Positions 27,001 to 35,555 of a stretch of 64,000 nucleotides of DNA are shown one piece after another. Origin of the DNA: Candidatus Eiseniibacteriota bacterium (GTDB lineage: Bacteria; Eisenbacteria; RBG-16-71-46; CAIMUX01); contig JADJQY010000013.1 of the NCBI GenBank assembly GCA_016712505.1, positions 62,001-126,000 on the forward strand, given 5' to 3'. The notes below the pieces were generated by a model, which worked only from the letters and a program-made list of their open reading frames with translations, was not told the DNA's origin and ran no database searches. The first letter of the stretch is position 1. Every line of letters begins with the position of its first letter. Position numbers and translations under genes: made by a program.

Positions 27001-28920
27001 ACCTGTACCCCGGATCTCTGTCCGCCGGGTGGTGCCTGCTGCACCGGCACCGCCGATTGCTTCCTCGCGACCGGCGAATACTGTCATAATTTTGGAGGAC
27101 TGTGGTTGGGCGCGGATACGAACTGCGATCCGAACCCGTGCGTGGAGGTCCCCGCCGCCTGCTGTCTGCCGTCCGGACTCTGCGAGTTTCTCTCCCTGAC
27201 CGATTGCGCAGCGTCGGACGGATTCTTCCAGGGGATCGGAAGCGAATGCGCCACCGTCGAGTGCCCGGCGGCGGGGGCATGTTGCTACGACGATGGGACC
27301 TGCGTGGTCGGGTTCCCCTGGACCTGCGAAGGGGAGTACCAGGGCGACGACACCCTCTGCGATCCCAACCCGTGTCCGCAGCCGTGCAACCTCGAGCCGG
27401 TCGTGCACTGGGAGAACCGTCCCGATCCCAAACCGACCTTCGTCTGGCCCGGCCGCGGGCCCGCGGGGGATGGGACCGGACCGAACCGGAGCGGCGTGCT
27501 CATCCTGCACGGCGATCCGGCGGTCACCTACACCGATGGCGGCGGCGACTATTGCGGGCAGTCTTCGCTGACCGTCTGTGAGGACGCGATCACTCGACAC
27601 GATGGTGCCGAGCCGATCGTGATCTATGCCTTGGCGGCCTTTGCCCCCGGAACATCGCCGCGTATGGCGGGGCTCGCCTTCGGGATCTCCTACGGCAACT
27701 GCGTCGTTCTGGATGATTGGGGTGCGTGCGCTGACTTCGAGATCCCGACCGCGCAGTGGCCGGAGCCGAACGAGGGGACCGCGCTCTACTGGTCGGAGAC
27801 TCAAACTGGCGAACTGACCGAGGTCTACTGGTTCGCGGCCTATTCCTACGAGGGGCGCGTCGACGAGCTACAACTCATCGGCCACCCGACACAGGGCGCG
27901 ACCTTCGCGGACGACAGTGTTCCGGCGGTCACCGATCCGGTACGTGCCCTCGGTCGGTTCGGCTTCACCCGCAACGGTCAGGCCATCTGTCCCTCGAACC
28001 TGCCGGCCGACGGCGCGTGCTGCTTGCTCACCGGCGATTGCGTGGTCGTCTCTGCCGCGACCTGCGCCGGGCAGGAAGGGACCTACGCGGGGAACTGGAC
28101 CGACTGTCCGGTGAGTCCGTGCGAGCCGCGCGGAGCCTGCTGTGTCGTTACGGCCTGCTCGATTCGCACCGCCGGTGACTGTGCCTCAAACGGCGGGATC
28201 TTCCAGGGGGTGGGGGTTGGATGCAGTCCCAATCCCTGCCCGACCGGCGGCGGCTGTCGCCCCGGCACCGTTTCCGGCACGCGCGGCGACGAGCCTGCGT
28301 CGGTCGGCTTCGGCACCGGGACGCTGCTCCCGGACACCCGCGGCACCGGCTGCGGCACGCTCAATCTCAACCCCGACGGCTCGTACGAGAACGGGTACAC
28401 CTGGGGCTACGGTGGCGTGCAACTTCCGTACTACGGCGCGTTCGCGGAGTGCTATTCGGCGGTCGGAAGCGTCTGCTCGGTCGTGCTCGACCTCACCCAG
28501 ATCGGTCAGTTCAGCGGACAGTCGCTCGACGCCTACATCTGGGATAACGACGGCGGATGTCCTGGACACGTGCTCGGAGTGGCCATCGGCTACGTGCCGA
28601 CCGGCATTGCCTTCTGGCCCTCGATCAGTCGACACGTGGTCGACATCGGGGTCGCTGTCGGCGGCAACTTCTGGGCCGGATACTGGCCGAACTGGCCTGG
28701 CGGCAGCGAGACCTTCTATGTCGCGGCGGACCTCGACGGCTTCGGGGGTTGTCCTTACACCAACATCGCGCCGGGCATCGGCTACCCGAGCGGCTGGCAG
28801 AACGTCTCGGTTGTCTGGGGGCCCACCCAGGCGCTCGGCATCGGGGTCGAAATCGGGGATGGGCCGACCGCCACGCGCAAGATGTCCTGGGGCCGGGTGA
28901 AGGCGTTGTACGGGAAGTAG
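24058..28920 (+). CDS. Giant secreted Cys-rich modular repeat protein (paralogue 1)
   Basis: The 1620-residue protein begins with a signal peptide ending near residue 40 (PLAWA). Four modules of about 180 residues follow at roughly 41-220, 408-586, 773-951 and 1141-1318. Each opens with GPN/GAN-x-x-GV and contains YCG, a WG-x-C-x-D core, EVYWFA-x-Y and HPTQG-x-x-FADD. Between them lie runs of four, four, four and two six-Cys units of the type GACC-x3-G-x-C ending in PNPC. From about 1397 a different domain of about 210 residues follows (GTVSGTRG, TRGTGCGTL, NFWAGYWPNW, YVAADLDGFGGCP), then the tail SWGRVKALYGK. Similar six-Cys units occur in secreted proteins of uncultivated FCB bacteria and planctomycetes. 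Function is unknown; an extracellular disulfide-bonded surface or adhesion protein is plausible. Confidence 0.8.
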   Translation: MRFFYTRSTTRQIVARTSRIFGFCAALAALGAAPGPLAWAGPNAGGVLLFHAAEQIAYCQDTQSYCGLSGQPGCEEVDARVNGQTTRVWFALAAFPDGASPRVKALSFGVEYESSGVTLVAQGSCADFEITTSQWPNSGEGTAITWNTAKTSAVTEAYWFAGYNYYAPDPTTFALRSHPTQGGNFADDSVPALLDPIADYGRLGFDQEGYVPCSVPPPQTGACCAADGSCSVLSASGCAQAGGVHQGDETVCEPNPCPPAGACCAADTGCQVLTSELCALADGIWQGAGSDCDPNPCLDVPAACCLPSGACVVLSATDCASAGGGYQGIGFECGVGACPPGGACCAADGTCVVLFASDCLDAYQGDGSSCDPNPCAQPCPGVAEGGGESELPEVYPSSNLFGRRGDGGANQGGVLLMHSNPSLTYTDGAGPFCGDSGLDDCALANNRHDGSDARVIHVLAAFPLRSFPRLIGLTFGLRRTDCAVIEAWGSCGDFEIATDGWPGNNQGTAVAWDEAQTGLMTEVYWFAAYAYDGREATLGLRTHPTQGLYFADDQVPAILDPVVAVSGFGFNISNGDPVCPAPLPPAGACCLPSGDCAFLTPAACSTSGGAYQGDDVACQPDLCPPGGACCAPEGNCTILTSDACALAEGIWIGGESVCDPNPCLALEGACCLPSGGCEIRSVADCHAQGGVFQGIGSDCSEVICPPVGACCFVDGHCVLSFGPDCLGVYQGDGTACDPNPCPQPCPGFSGGGSEARGSETMPPIAGAQRGNGGPNEGGVLIMHSNPDLTFTDGGGSYCGQSQLTDCEEAINRYDGQDSRIIHVLAAFPFRSHPRMAGVTFGLRRTECAVIESWGHCGDNEATTSGWPNNHEGTAVTWFTPQTAPINEVYWFAAYAYDARVATMGIRVHPTQGLYFADDSIPAILDPVAAVSGFGFYLDDGPVVCPEPLPARGACCLNTGECQVLLPNECLNEAGRYQGDDTTCTPDLCPPGGACCTGTADCFLATGEYCHNFGGLWLGADTNCDPNPCVEVPAACCLPSGLCEFLSLTDCAASDGFFQGIGSECATVECPAAGACCYDDGTCVVGFPWTCEGEYQGDDTLCDPNPCPQPCNLEPVVHWENRPDPKPTFVWPGRGPAGDGTGPNRSGVLILHGDPAVTYTDGGGDYCGQSSLTVCEDAITRHDGAEPIVIYALAAFAPGTSPRMAGLAFGISYGNCVVLDDWGACADFEIPTAQWPEPNEGTALYWSETQTGELTEVYWFAAYSYEGRVDELQLIGHPTQGATFADDSVPAVTDPVRALGRFGFTRNGQAICPSNLPADGACCLLTGDCVVVSAATCAGQEGTYAGNWTDCPVSPCEPRGACCVVTACSIRTAGDCASNGGIFQGVGVGCSPNPCPTGGGCRPGTVSGTRGDEPASVGFGTGTLLPDTRGTGCGTLNLNPDGSYENGYTWGYGGVQLPYYGAFAECYSAVGSVCSVVLDLTQIGQFSGQSLDAYIWDNDGGCPGHVLGVAIGYVPTGIAFWPSISRHVVDIGVAVGGNFWAGYWPNWPGGSETFYVAADLDGFGGCPYTNIAPGIGYPSGWQNVSVVWGPTQALGIGVEIGDGPTATRKMSWGRVKALYGK
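28884..28920 (+). repeat. 37-nt identical 3' end, copy 1
   Basis: The last 37 bases of this gene, including the stop, are identical to the last 37 bases of the next paralogue (31703-31739). They encode the tail SWGRVKALYGK. Codons just upstream have diverged at third positions. Confidence 0.85.
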
Positions 28921-28961
28921 AGCTTGGGTTCGTGGGGCCACCAATCCCAGGGAGTGCAAAC

Positions 28962-31739
28962 ATGCGAGTGTCGCGGTGGCCTGATCGATCGCATCGAGAA
29001 GCGATGCTCGTTGTCGCGCTCCTGACGTTGGGAGCTGCGGCACCGCGGGCCGTTGCCGGACCGAACGCCAACGGAACCCTCTTGCTTCATGCGCAGGAGG
29101 GGATCACCTGGTGCCAGGACACGGCGTCGTACTGCGGACAGTCGGGGCTGCCGGACTGCTCGCAGATCGACGCGAGGGTGAACGGCTCGCAGCGAACGAT
29201 CATCTTCGCGCTGGCGGCCTTCCCACCGGATGGGTTGCCGCGGATGAAGGCGGTCACCTTCGGACTGGACTACGAAGACGGCCGCGTCCTCCTTGTGGGA
29301 TCGGGTTCGTGCGCGGACTTCGAGCTCACGGACTCCGGTTGGCCGGGGCCGGGCACGGGAACCTCGCTCACCTGGGATGCGGCACGAGTCGGGTTGATGA
29401 ACGAGGTGTACTGGTTCGCCGGATACAGCTACTACGCACCCGTTCCCTCCGCGTTTGCCTTGACCCCCAATCCGACGCAGGGCGGGTACTTCGGTGACGA
29501 CTCGGTGCCGGCCTTGCTCGACCCGATTGCCGCTTTCGGCGTCCTCGGCTTCGACCAGCCGGGCTTCGTGGCCTGTCCGACCGTTCCCACGGTCGCCGGC
29601 GCCTGTTGTGCTGCGGACGGGAGCTGCGTCGTGAGGACACCGGAGTCTTGTGCAGAATCGGGAGGCGTCTACCAAGGGGACGGCACCGACTGCGTCCCGA
29701 ACCCGTGCACCCCCGTGCCGGGGGCCTGCTGTCTGCTCGATGGATCGTGCATCCACACCACCGAGGCGGAGTGTGCCCAGCAGGATGGAATCTGGAACGG
29801 CTGGGCAACGCTTTGCGCGGAAGCGGAGTGTCCCGCGCGAGGCGCCTGCTGCTCGGTCGAAGGGCAGTGCGTCGTGGTGACCGAGACGGACTGTCTCGCT
29901 CAGGGGGATGCGTACCAGGGGGATGGAAGTAACTGCGATCCGAGTCCGTGCGGCCCGCTCTCCGGAGCGTGCTGCCTCCCCTCGCAGGAGTGCGTCCCGC
30001 TCTCTCGCGCCGACTGCGAGGCGCAGGATGGCGTCTGGAGCTACCATGGGGTTCCGTGCGAGGAGTTCGATTGTCCCTCTCTTGGTGCCTGCTGTACCTG
30101 GGAAGGTAGCTGCAGGGTAGCGTACGAATCGGTCTGTCAGGGAGCAGGCGAGATCTACCAAGGCGACGGGACGAGCTGCGACCCGAACCCGTGCCCCCGG
30201 AACTGCAACCTCGCGCCCGTCGTCCGCTGGGAGAATCGGCCGTCGGCCAAGCCTCAGTTCGCGCCGCACCGCCTTCGCGGAACGCCGGGCGGCGAAGGCG
30301 TCAATCGAGGTGGCGTGTTGATCCTCCACGCGGAGAGCGCGCTGGCCTACACCGACGATGGATCGGACTACTGCGGGCAGGCAACCCTCGCTTCCTGTGA
30401 CGATGCGGTGACGCGCCATGACGGGCTCGCCTCCACCGTCATCTTCGCGTTGGCGGCGTTCGCGGAGAACTCAACCCCCCGAGTCGCGGGGGTCAGCTTT
30501 GGTCTGAGTTACGGAAACTGCGTCGTGCTCGAGGATTGGGGGGCATGCGCGGACTTCGAGGTGCCGACTGCTGGATGGCCGGAGACCGGCGAAGGGACGG
30601 CGCTGGCCTGGAGTAGTGCGAGGACGACCCTGATCACCGAGGTCTACTGGTTCGCGGCGTATACCTACGAGGGGCGCCTGGACGGAATGAGTCTGATCGA
30701 ACACCCGACCCAAGGTGCCGTGTTCGCGGACGACCGCGTGCCCGCGGTCATCGATCCGGTGCAGCGGCTGGGCAGCTTTGGCTTCGGACAGGACGGGGTC
30801 GCCCCCTGCCCGAGCGACCTGTCGATCGACGGGGCCTGCTGCCGACTCGACGGCACCTGCATGCTCGCTTCGTCGCAGGAGTGCATCAACCAGCAGGGGA
30901 CCTACGCGGGCGACTGGACGATCTGTCCGGTGGAGCCGTGTCTACCGCGCGGTGCCTGCTGCGTGGCTGAGATCTGTTCCATCCAGACCGAGGAGGAATG
31001 CCTCGTCAATGGGGGCGCGTTCCAGGGGATCGGGACGGACTGTCTTCCGAGCCCTTGTGTCACCACCATCGGATGTCAGCCGGGTGCGGTGTCGGGGACA
31101 CGAGGGGGCGAGCCGAGGTCGGTCGGCCCCGGAGAAGGGGTGTTGATCCCGGAGTCGAGGGGGACCGGCTGTGGCACTCTGAGCATGAACGCGGACGGAC
31201 AGTACGAGAACGGCATCGGCTGGTCGTACGGTGGAGTCCGCCCGCCCTACTTCGGCGCGTTTGCGGAGTGCTATCAGGGTGGGGACGAGGTTTGCTCCCT
31301 GGTTCTGGATCTGACCCAGACCGGTAGCCATTTCGATGATTCGATTGATGCCTACCTCTGGGATAGCGACGGTACCTGCCCCGGCAATGTGATCGCGGTT
31401 CAATTCGGGTACGTGCCGTCATCGATCGCATACTGGCCGTCGGTCAGTCGCCACACGGTGAACTTCAATCAGTTCGTGCCGGGCGAATTCTGGGCCGGGT
31501 ACTGGGGAAACTGGCCCGGACAGTATGTACCGTTCTACGTGGCAGTCGACCTGGACGGGTTCGGAGGCTGTCCGGTCACGAACATCGCCCCTGGACTTGG
31601 CTATGCGACCGGTTGGCAGAACGCCTCGGTCGTGTGGGGGCCGATGAAGGCTCTGGGTATCGGCGTCGAGATGAACCAAATGCCGGTGCCCATCCAGGCG
31701 GCGTCCTGGGGCCGGGTGAAGGCGTTGTACGGGAAGTAG
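28962..31739 (+). CDS. Secreted Cys-rich modular repeat protein (paralogue 2)
   Basis: The 925-residue tandem paralogue of the preceding gene lies 41 bp downstream. The start at 28962 has a CAGGGAG site and gives a signal peptide (VVALLTLGAAAPRAVA). Modules of the same 180-residue type lie at about 33-212 and 446-623, followed by five and two six-Cys GACC units. The shared C-terminal domain (about 704-914) and tail SWGRVKALYGK close the protein. It thus has half the module number of its neighbour, as expected from module loss or gain by recombination. Function is unknown; the common architecture suggests both proteins go to the same extracellular place. Confidence 0.8.
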   Translation: MRVSRWPDRSHREAMLVVALLTLGAAAPRAVAGPNANGTLLLHAQEGITWCQDTASYCGQSGLPDCSQIDARVNGSQRTIIFALAAFPPDGLPRMKAVTFGLDYEDGRVLLVGSGSCADFELTDSGWPGPGTGTSLTWDAARVGLMNEVYWFAGYSYYAPVPSAFALTPNPTQGGYFGDDSVPALLDPIAAFGVLGFDQPGFVACPTVPTVAGACCAADGSCVVRTPESCAESGGVYQGDGTDCVPNPCTPVPGACCLLDGSCIHTTEAECAQQDGIWNGWATLCAEAECPARGACCSVEGQCVVVTETDCLAQGDAYQGDGSNCDPSPCGPLSGACCLPSQECVPLSRADCEAQDGVWSYHGVPCEEFDCPSLGACCTWEGSCRVAYESVCQGAGEIYQGDGTSCDPNPCPRNCNLAPVVRWENRPSAKPQFAPHRLRGTPGGEGVNRGGVLILHAESALAYTDDGSDYCGQATLASCDDAVTRHDGLASTVIFALAAFAENSTPRVAGVSFGLSYGNCVVLEDWGACADFEVPTAGWPETGEGTALAWSSARTTLITEVYWFAAYTYEGRLDGMSLIEHPTQGAVFADDRVPAVIDPVQRLGSFGFGQDGVAPCPSDLSIDGACCRLDGTCMLASSQECINQQGTYAGDWTICPVEPCLPRGACCVAEICSIQTEEECLVNGGAFQGIGTDCLPSPCVTTIGCQPGAVSGTRGGEPRSVGPGEGVLIPESRGTGCGTLSMNADGQYENGIGWSYGGVRPPYFGAFAECYQGGDEVCSLVLDLTQTGSHFDDSIDAYLWDSDGTCPGNVIAVQFGYVPSSIAYWPSVSRHTVNFNQFVPGEFWAGYWGNWPGQYVPFYVAVDLDGFGGCPVTNIAPGLGYATGWQNASVVWGPMKALGIGVEMNQMPVPIQAASWGRVKALYGK
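31703..31739 (+). repeat. 37-nt identical 3' end, copy 2
   Basis: This matches 28884-28920 without a mismatch. It covers the last eleven codons, the stop and flanking bases. Confidence 0.85.
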
Positions 31740-31964
31740 CGGGTCGGCCTCCGGAGGACGCGAGACGGGAAAGCGCTTCGCGAACTCTCCCCGGGGGCAG
31801 TAGCATCGGGCGCGGTCGTGGCCTTCCGGGCCGCGGCCGCGTTCGCGCATCTGTCGGCGGTACGCGCAGCCGCGGAGCAGTCACTGGCGTGCGATTTCGC
31901 GCACGCACATGGCCCAGGACCCGAATCCGGGTCGGAGTTCGACCCGAAGCGAGAGGAAGATCTC

Positions 31965-33488
31965 ATGCGCCTATCGTTCGCGCTGGCGGTGATCAGTGGG
32001 CTGGCGCTAGCCGCCGGGTGTGCCACGAAGGAAACCAAGCCGACCGCGAAGACGGGGTTGCCTCTTTCGACGAACTACGCGACCGATCTGCTGGCGCGGC
32101 AGAGCGCGCTCTCGGACTCCGGGTACGCCTTGCTCGAGCAGGGGAAACTCGAGGAGGCGGTGGCGGCGTTCCGTGCCGGGGATGCCGTGGTGCCGAAGGG
32201 GCGGTTCGTTCGCTACAACGAGGCGTGCGCCTACGCGCGTTCGGGCAAGCTGGACGAGGCGTTCGCCGCGCTGGCCGCGACGGTGACGAACGGGTTCGAT
32301 GATCCGGATCAGCTCGACTACGATCCGGATCTCGAGCCGCTGAAAGCGGACCCGCGATTTGGACCGTTGGTCGAGCAGACCAAGGCGAACCGGGCGGCGG
32401 GCGAAGCCAAGCTCGCAGGCGGGCTGCCGGACTACGCCGGGCAGGCGGATCTGATCGCGAATCCGGACAGCCTGAAGGCCTGGTCGGATCGGGAGCAACG
32501 GCGGGTGCGGATCCATCGCAACGTCTGGCACTCCTGGGAGACGACCGCGGCGCAGTTCGATCTCGAAGCGCGACGTCTCGCCGCGCTGGCGCTGCAGAAG
32601 AAGGACCAGCCGGAATGGAACTATGCGCAGGAGCGGGTGCGCACCGTGGCCCGGCTCCGGTCGCCCTACGAGCCGTGGGGTGCAGTGACCGACGCGATGC
32701 GCAAGGAGGTCACGGCCTATCTCGCGACCAAGCCGAACTCCGATGGGGCCGATGAGGCGCGCTACCGGGCGGCGCTGGCCGAGTATTGCCGGTACCGACT
32801 CGATGACGCCAAGGATCCAAACTGGGCGTCCGGCGCGGCGGGGGCGCGGCAACATCTCTCCGCCATGGTCGGAGGCTCGAAGTTCGACGGCTCGGCTGCG
32901 GCCCTCGGCCTCTGGCTCGACCTGGTCGAGGCGGGTGAGGGGCGCACGGCGCTGAAAGACCGCGTGCGCGACTTTGCCACGAAGTACGCGACGGACGAGG
33001 GGGCGCAGCAGATGGCGGGGATCTTCCTCCAGGGGGATATCCTGGCCGCGCTCTGGCCGCTCCCGTTCGAGGCGACCGACATCGATGGCCAGCGAGTCAC
33101 CCTGGCGGACTATCGCGGCAAGGCGGTGCTGATCGACTTCTGGGCCACCTGGTGCGGCCCGTGCCGGGCGGAGCTGCCTGGACTGAAGAGCGCGTATGCC
33201 AGCTATCACCCGAAGGGGTTCGAAGTGCTTTCGGTCTCGCTCGACTATGCCGATCGCACCACGCCGGAGCAGTACCGGACCTGGGTGACGCAGAACGGCA
33301 TGCCGTGGCGTCACGTCTACGATCAGCAGGACTGGAAGGGGCCGCTCGTCGCCGCCTTCCTGGTCAAGTCGATCCCCAGTCCGGTGATGGTCGGTCGGGA
33401 CGGATCGCTGATCGGAATCGGAGACGCCTGCCGCGGCGCGAAGCTCACCGCGACGATCGAGAAGGCGCTGGCCGCGTCGGGGGCGTAG
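31965..33488 (+). CDS. TPR-containing lipoprotein with C-terminal TlpA-like thioredoxin domain
   Basis: The 507-residue protein starts after a GAGAGGAAG ribosome site. The N-terminus has a signal and lipobox (LALAAGC), so it is anchored to a membrane. Residues about 45-140 form TPR-like helices (GYALLEQGKLEEAVAAFRAG, YARSGKLDEAFAAL). A helical middle follows, then from about 365 an AhpC/TlpA-type thioredoxin domain with the active site WCGPC (Cys397, Cys400) and the cis-Pro loop SIPSPVMVG. Such proteins reduce or exchange disulfides outside the cytoplasm. It lies 225 bp after the two Cys-rich proteins on the same strand, so they are possible substrates; that is inference. Confidence 0.85.
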   Translation: MRLSFALAVISGLALAAGCATKETKPTAKTGLPLSTNYATDLLARQSALSDSGYALLEQGKLEEAVAAFRAGDAVVPKGRFVRYNEACAYARSGKLDEAFAALAATVTNGFDDPDQLDYDPDLEPLKADPRFGPLVEQTKANRAAGEAKLAGGLPDYAGQADLIANPDSLKAWSDREQRRVRIHRNVWHSWETTAAQFDLEARRLAALALQKKDQPEWNYAQERVRTVARLRSPYEPWGAVTDAMRKEVTAYLATKPNSDGADEARYRAALAEYCRYRLDDAKDPNWASGAAGARQHLSAMVGGSKFDGSAAALGLWLDLVEAGEGRTALKDRVRDFATKYATDEGAQQMAGIFLQGDILAALWPLPFEATDIDGQRVTLADYRGKAVLIDFWATWCGPCRAELPGLKSAYASYHPKGFEVLSVSLDYADRTTPEQYRTWVTQNGMPWRHVYDQQDWKGPLVAAFLVKSIPSPVMVGRDGSLIGIGDACRGAKLTATIEKALAASGA

Positions 33489-33511
33489 CTCGCGGCAGGG
33501 AGGGAGGCGCG

Positions 33512-33787
33512 GTGCTCTTCCAGTGGGATGCGGACAAGGCCAGGCTGAACCTGCGCAAACACCGAGTCGACTTCGAAGACGCTTGCACGATTTTCGGGGA
33601 CCCGTTCGAGATCACGATCGTCGACCCGGATCATTCACGTGACGAGCAACGCTTTCTAAGTGTTGGGCGGGCACACGATGGAAAGCTGTACACCGTCTCG
33701 TACACCGAGCGTGGGGCGCACATCCGGTTGATCAGCGCCCGCCTGGCGAATCGAAAGGAACGTCTGACCTATGAAGAAGATCAGTAA
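33512..33787 (+). CDS. brnT: BrnT-family toxin
   Basis: The 91-residue protein starts at a GTG behind AGGGAGG. Its motifs (FQWDADKARLNLRKHRVDFEDA, then IRLISARLANRKER) are those of BrnT, a RelE-fold ribonuclease of type II toxin-antitoxin systems. In studied pairs the toxin cuts mRNA and the antitoxin represses the operon. The antitoxin gene overlaps its last 17 bases, in the usual toxin-first order. Confidence 0.88.
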   Translation: MLFQWDADKARLNLRKHRVDFEDACTIFGDPFEITIVDPDHSRDEQRFLSVGRAHDGKLYTVSYTERGAHIRLISARLANRKERLTYEEDQ

Positions 33788-34022
33788 GAAGGGGCGCGCG
33801 GTGGCAAAGGTCTCGGAGATGAGGGCGGAATATGACTTCTCCGGCGGAGTGCGAGGCAAACACGCCGCGAGGTACTCCAAGGGGACCAACGTCATCGTCC
33901 TGGATCCTGACGTGGCCAAGGAGTTTCCCGATTCGGAGTCGGTAAACTCGACGCTTCGAGCGCTGCTCCCCATCCTGGCGCGCCGAGTCCGCAGAACCCG
34001 TCGGACTGCGAAGGCGAGCTAG
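33771..34022 (+). CDS. brnA: BrnA-type antitoxin
   Basis: The 83-residue protein has a basic N-terminus, the stretch RAEYDFSGGVRGKHAARY and a C-terminal ribbon-helix-helix-like segment (VIVLDPDVAKEFPDSESVNSTLRALL). It neutralises the BrnT toxin and probably autoregulates the pair. The basic tail (RRVRRTRRTAKAS) is extra. The 17-bp overlap with brnT supports coupled translation. Confidence 0.85.
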   Translation: MKKISKKGRAVAKVSEMRAEYDFSGGVRGKHAARYSKGTNVIVLDPDVAKEFPDSESVNSTLRALLPILARRVRRTRRTAKAS

Positions 34023-34047
34023 CCGCAGTCGCCGACCGACTCCCTGG

Positions 34048-34584
34048 CTAGCCCTTCCACTCCCGCCGGAGCAGGGCGTGGATCTCGGTGTCGCACCACT
34101 CGCTCTTCAAGAACACGTTCTCGAGGTGATGCGCCTCGAGACGGAAACCGAGCCGCGCGACCACCCGTCGCGAGGCTTCGTTTCTGGGGTCGATATCGGC
34201 GTAGACGCGGTGGAGTCCGAGCTCCCCGAAGCCGTACCCGATCATCGCCCGCAGCGCTTCAGTGGCGTAGCCACGGCCCCGGACAGGGCGGCCGAGGACA
34301 TACCAGACCGCGGCCTCGCGCAGCGCCGGCTTGATGAGATGGAGCCCCACGCGGCCGACCACACGGCCTTCCTCAGGAAGGGTGATTCCGAGGTCGCGCG
34401 TGATCCGGGGAGCAGCCTCGGCGTCCTCGTTCAACGCCGCGATGTAGGTACGGCAGTCCTCCTCGGTCCGTGCGGTGTACTCCTGATAGCGCACCACCTC
34501 CGGATCTCCTTCGAACGCCTGGAGATCGCGCCAATCGTCCGCCACCAGATCGCGCAGGACGAGGCGCTCGGTCGCCAGCCTCAC
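34048..34584 (-). CDS. GNAT acetyltransferase, RimJ/RimL-like
   Basis: The 178-residue enzyme begins RLATERLVLRDLVADDWRDL, a typical RimJ/RimL-class opening, and has the acetyl-CoA loop VRGRGYATEALRAMI and the strand RVYADIDPRNEAS. The acceptor is unknown. The GTG start overlaps the epimerase stop by 4 bp, so it is the third gene of a coupled three-gene operon. Confidence 0.85.
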   Translation of the reverse strand: MRLATERLVLRDLVADDWRDLQAFEGDPEVVRYQEYTARTEEDCRTYIAALNEDAEAAPRITRDLGITLPEEGRVVGRVGLHLIKPALREAAVWYVLGRPVRGRGYATEALRAMIGYGFGELGLHRVYADIDPRNEASRRVVARLGFRLEAHHLENVFLKSEWCDTEIHALLRREWKG

Positions 34585-35555
34585 GCGCGGAAGCGCGCCA
34601 GGATGTCGGCTTCGCGCTGCGGGGAGAGACCGGCGCGCCAGGCGTGGTCCGCCGGGCGGGTGGCGGCCCAGGCCAGGGTATCGCGAATCGTTTCCTCGTG
34701 CGGCCGGAAGGAAAGGCCGAAGTCGATCGCTCGCCGACAGACGAAACTGTCGTCCATGCCCGGGATCCAGAGCGGTAGCTCGAGGTAGGCGCGGGCTTCG
34801 GCTGCGGCGAGTACGTCGTCCGGTACCCAGGTGAAGCGGGCGTCGGAGTTGACCACCCGGCGGCAGCTCTCGAGAAACGTCTCCATGCTGAGCGGCGCGG
34901 CCGGGCCGGTCACATTGAACACGCCGGTGGTCGCGACCTCCACCCGGGAGAGAATCCAGGCCCCGAGATCGCGGACGTCGATGAACTGAATGGCGCGCTT
35001 CGGGTCGCCGGGGGCGAGGACCTCCCCTCCGCGCGCGACCCGGGTGGGCCAGTAGGTGAAGCGATCACTGAGATCGTGCGGCCCGACGATCAGGCCGGCA
35101 CGGACGTGCAGCACGCCGCCCGGCATCTCCTCCTCCGCCGCCCGTTCGCACAGCGCCTTGAGCGCGCCGTAGGTGTCGTTGGTGATCTCCTCCACTGTCT
35201 CGTCCGGGGTGGTGGCAAGTTCGGAAGTCTCGTCCTGGCGGGGTCGGCTGAACTCCTTGTAGACCGAGATGCTCGAGATGAAGGTGTAGTGGATCACCGA
35301 ACCGGCCAGAAACGAGGTCGAAGCGCGCACCACCCGCGGGAAGTAGCCGCAGGTGTCGATGCAGGCGTCCCAGTGGTCTCCCTTCAAGGCATCGAGACCT
35401 CCGTCGCGATCGCCGATCCGTTCATCGATCCCCGGAAAGAGCCCCTGATGCGAGACCCCGCGATGAAACAGCGTCACCTCGTGTCCGCGCGCGAGCGAAA
35501 GCTCGACCAGATGGCGACCCACGAACCGCGTGCCGCCGATGAACAGGATTCTCAT
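34581..35555 (-). CDS. NAD-dependent epimerase/dehydratase family protein
   Basis: The 324-residue extended-SDR protein has the nucleotide loop GGTRFVGRHLV at residues 8-18. In the active-site region, SSISVYKEF and later NDTYGALKALCE give a Tyr-x3-Lys. It probably acts on a nucleotide sugar or similar substrate; RNA-binding CSP41-like proteins also share this fold. The start at 35555 overlaps the upstream gene by four bases (ATGA). Confidence 0.82.
   Translation of the reverse strand: MRILFIGGTRFVGRHLVELSLARGHEVTLFHRGVSHQGLFPGIDERIGDRDGGLDALKGDHWDACIDTCGYFPRVVRASTSFLAGSVIHYTFISSISVYKEFSRPRQDETSELATTPDETVEEITNDTYGALKALCERAAEEEMPGGVLHVRAGLIVGPHDLSDRFTYWPTRVARGGEVLAPGDPKRAIQFIDVRDLGAWILSRVEVATTGVFNVTGPAAPLSMETFLESCRRVVNSDARFTWVPDDVLAAAEARAYLELPLWIPGMDDSFVCRRAIDFGLSFRPHEETIRDTLAWAATRPADHAWRAGLSPQREADILARFRA

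Noticed and set aside
25321..27804. Minus-strand open frame of 827 codons inside the first Cys-rich gene
   Set aside because: It is a by-product of the high-GC codon pattern; the repeats it shows mirror the sense-strand modules and no family motif appears.
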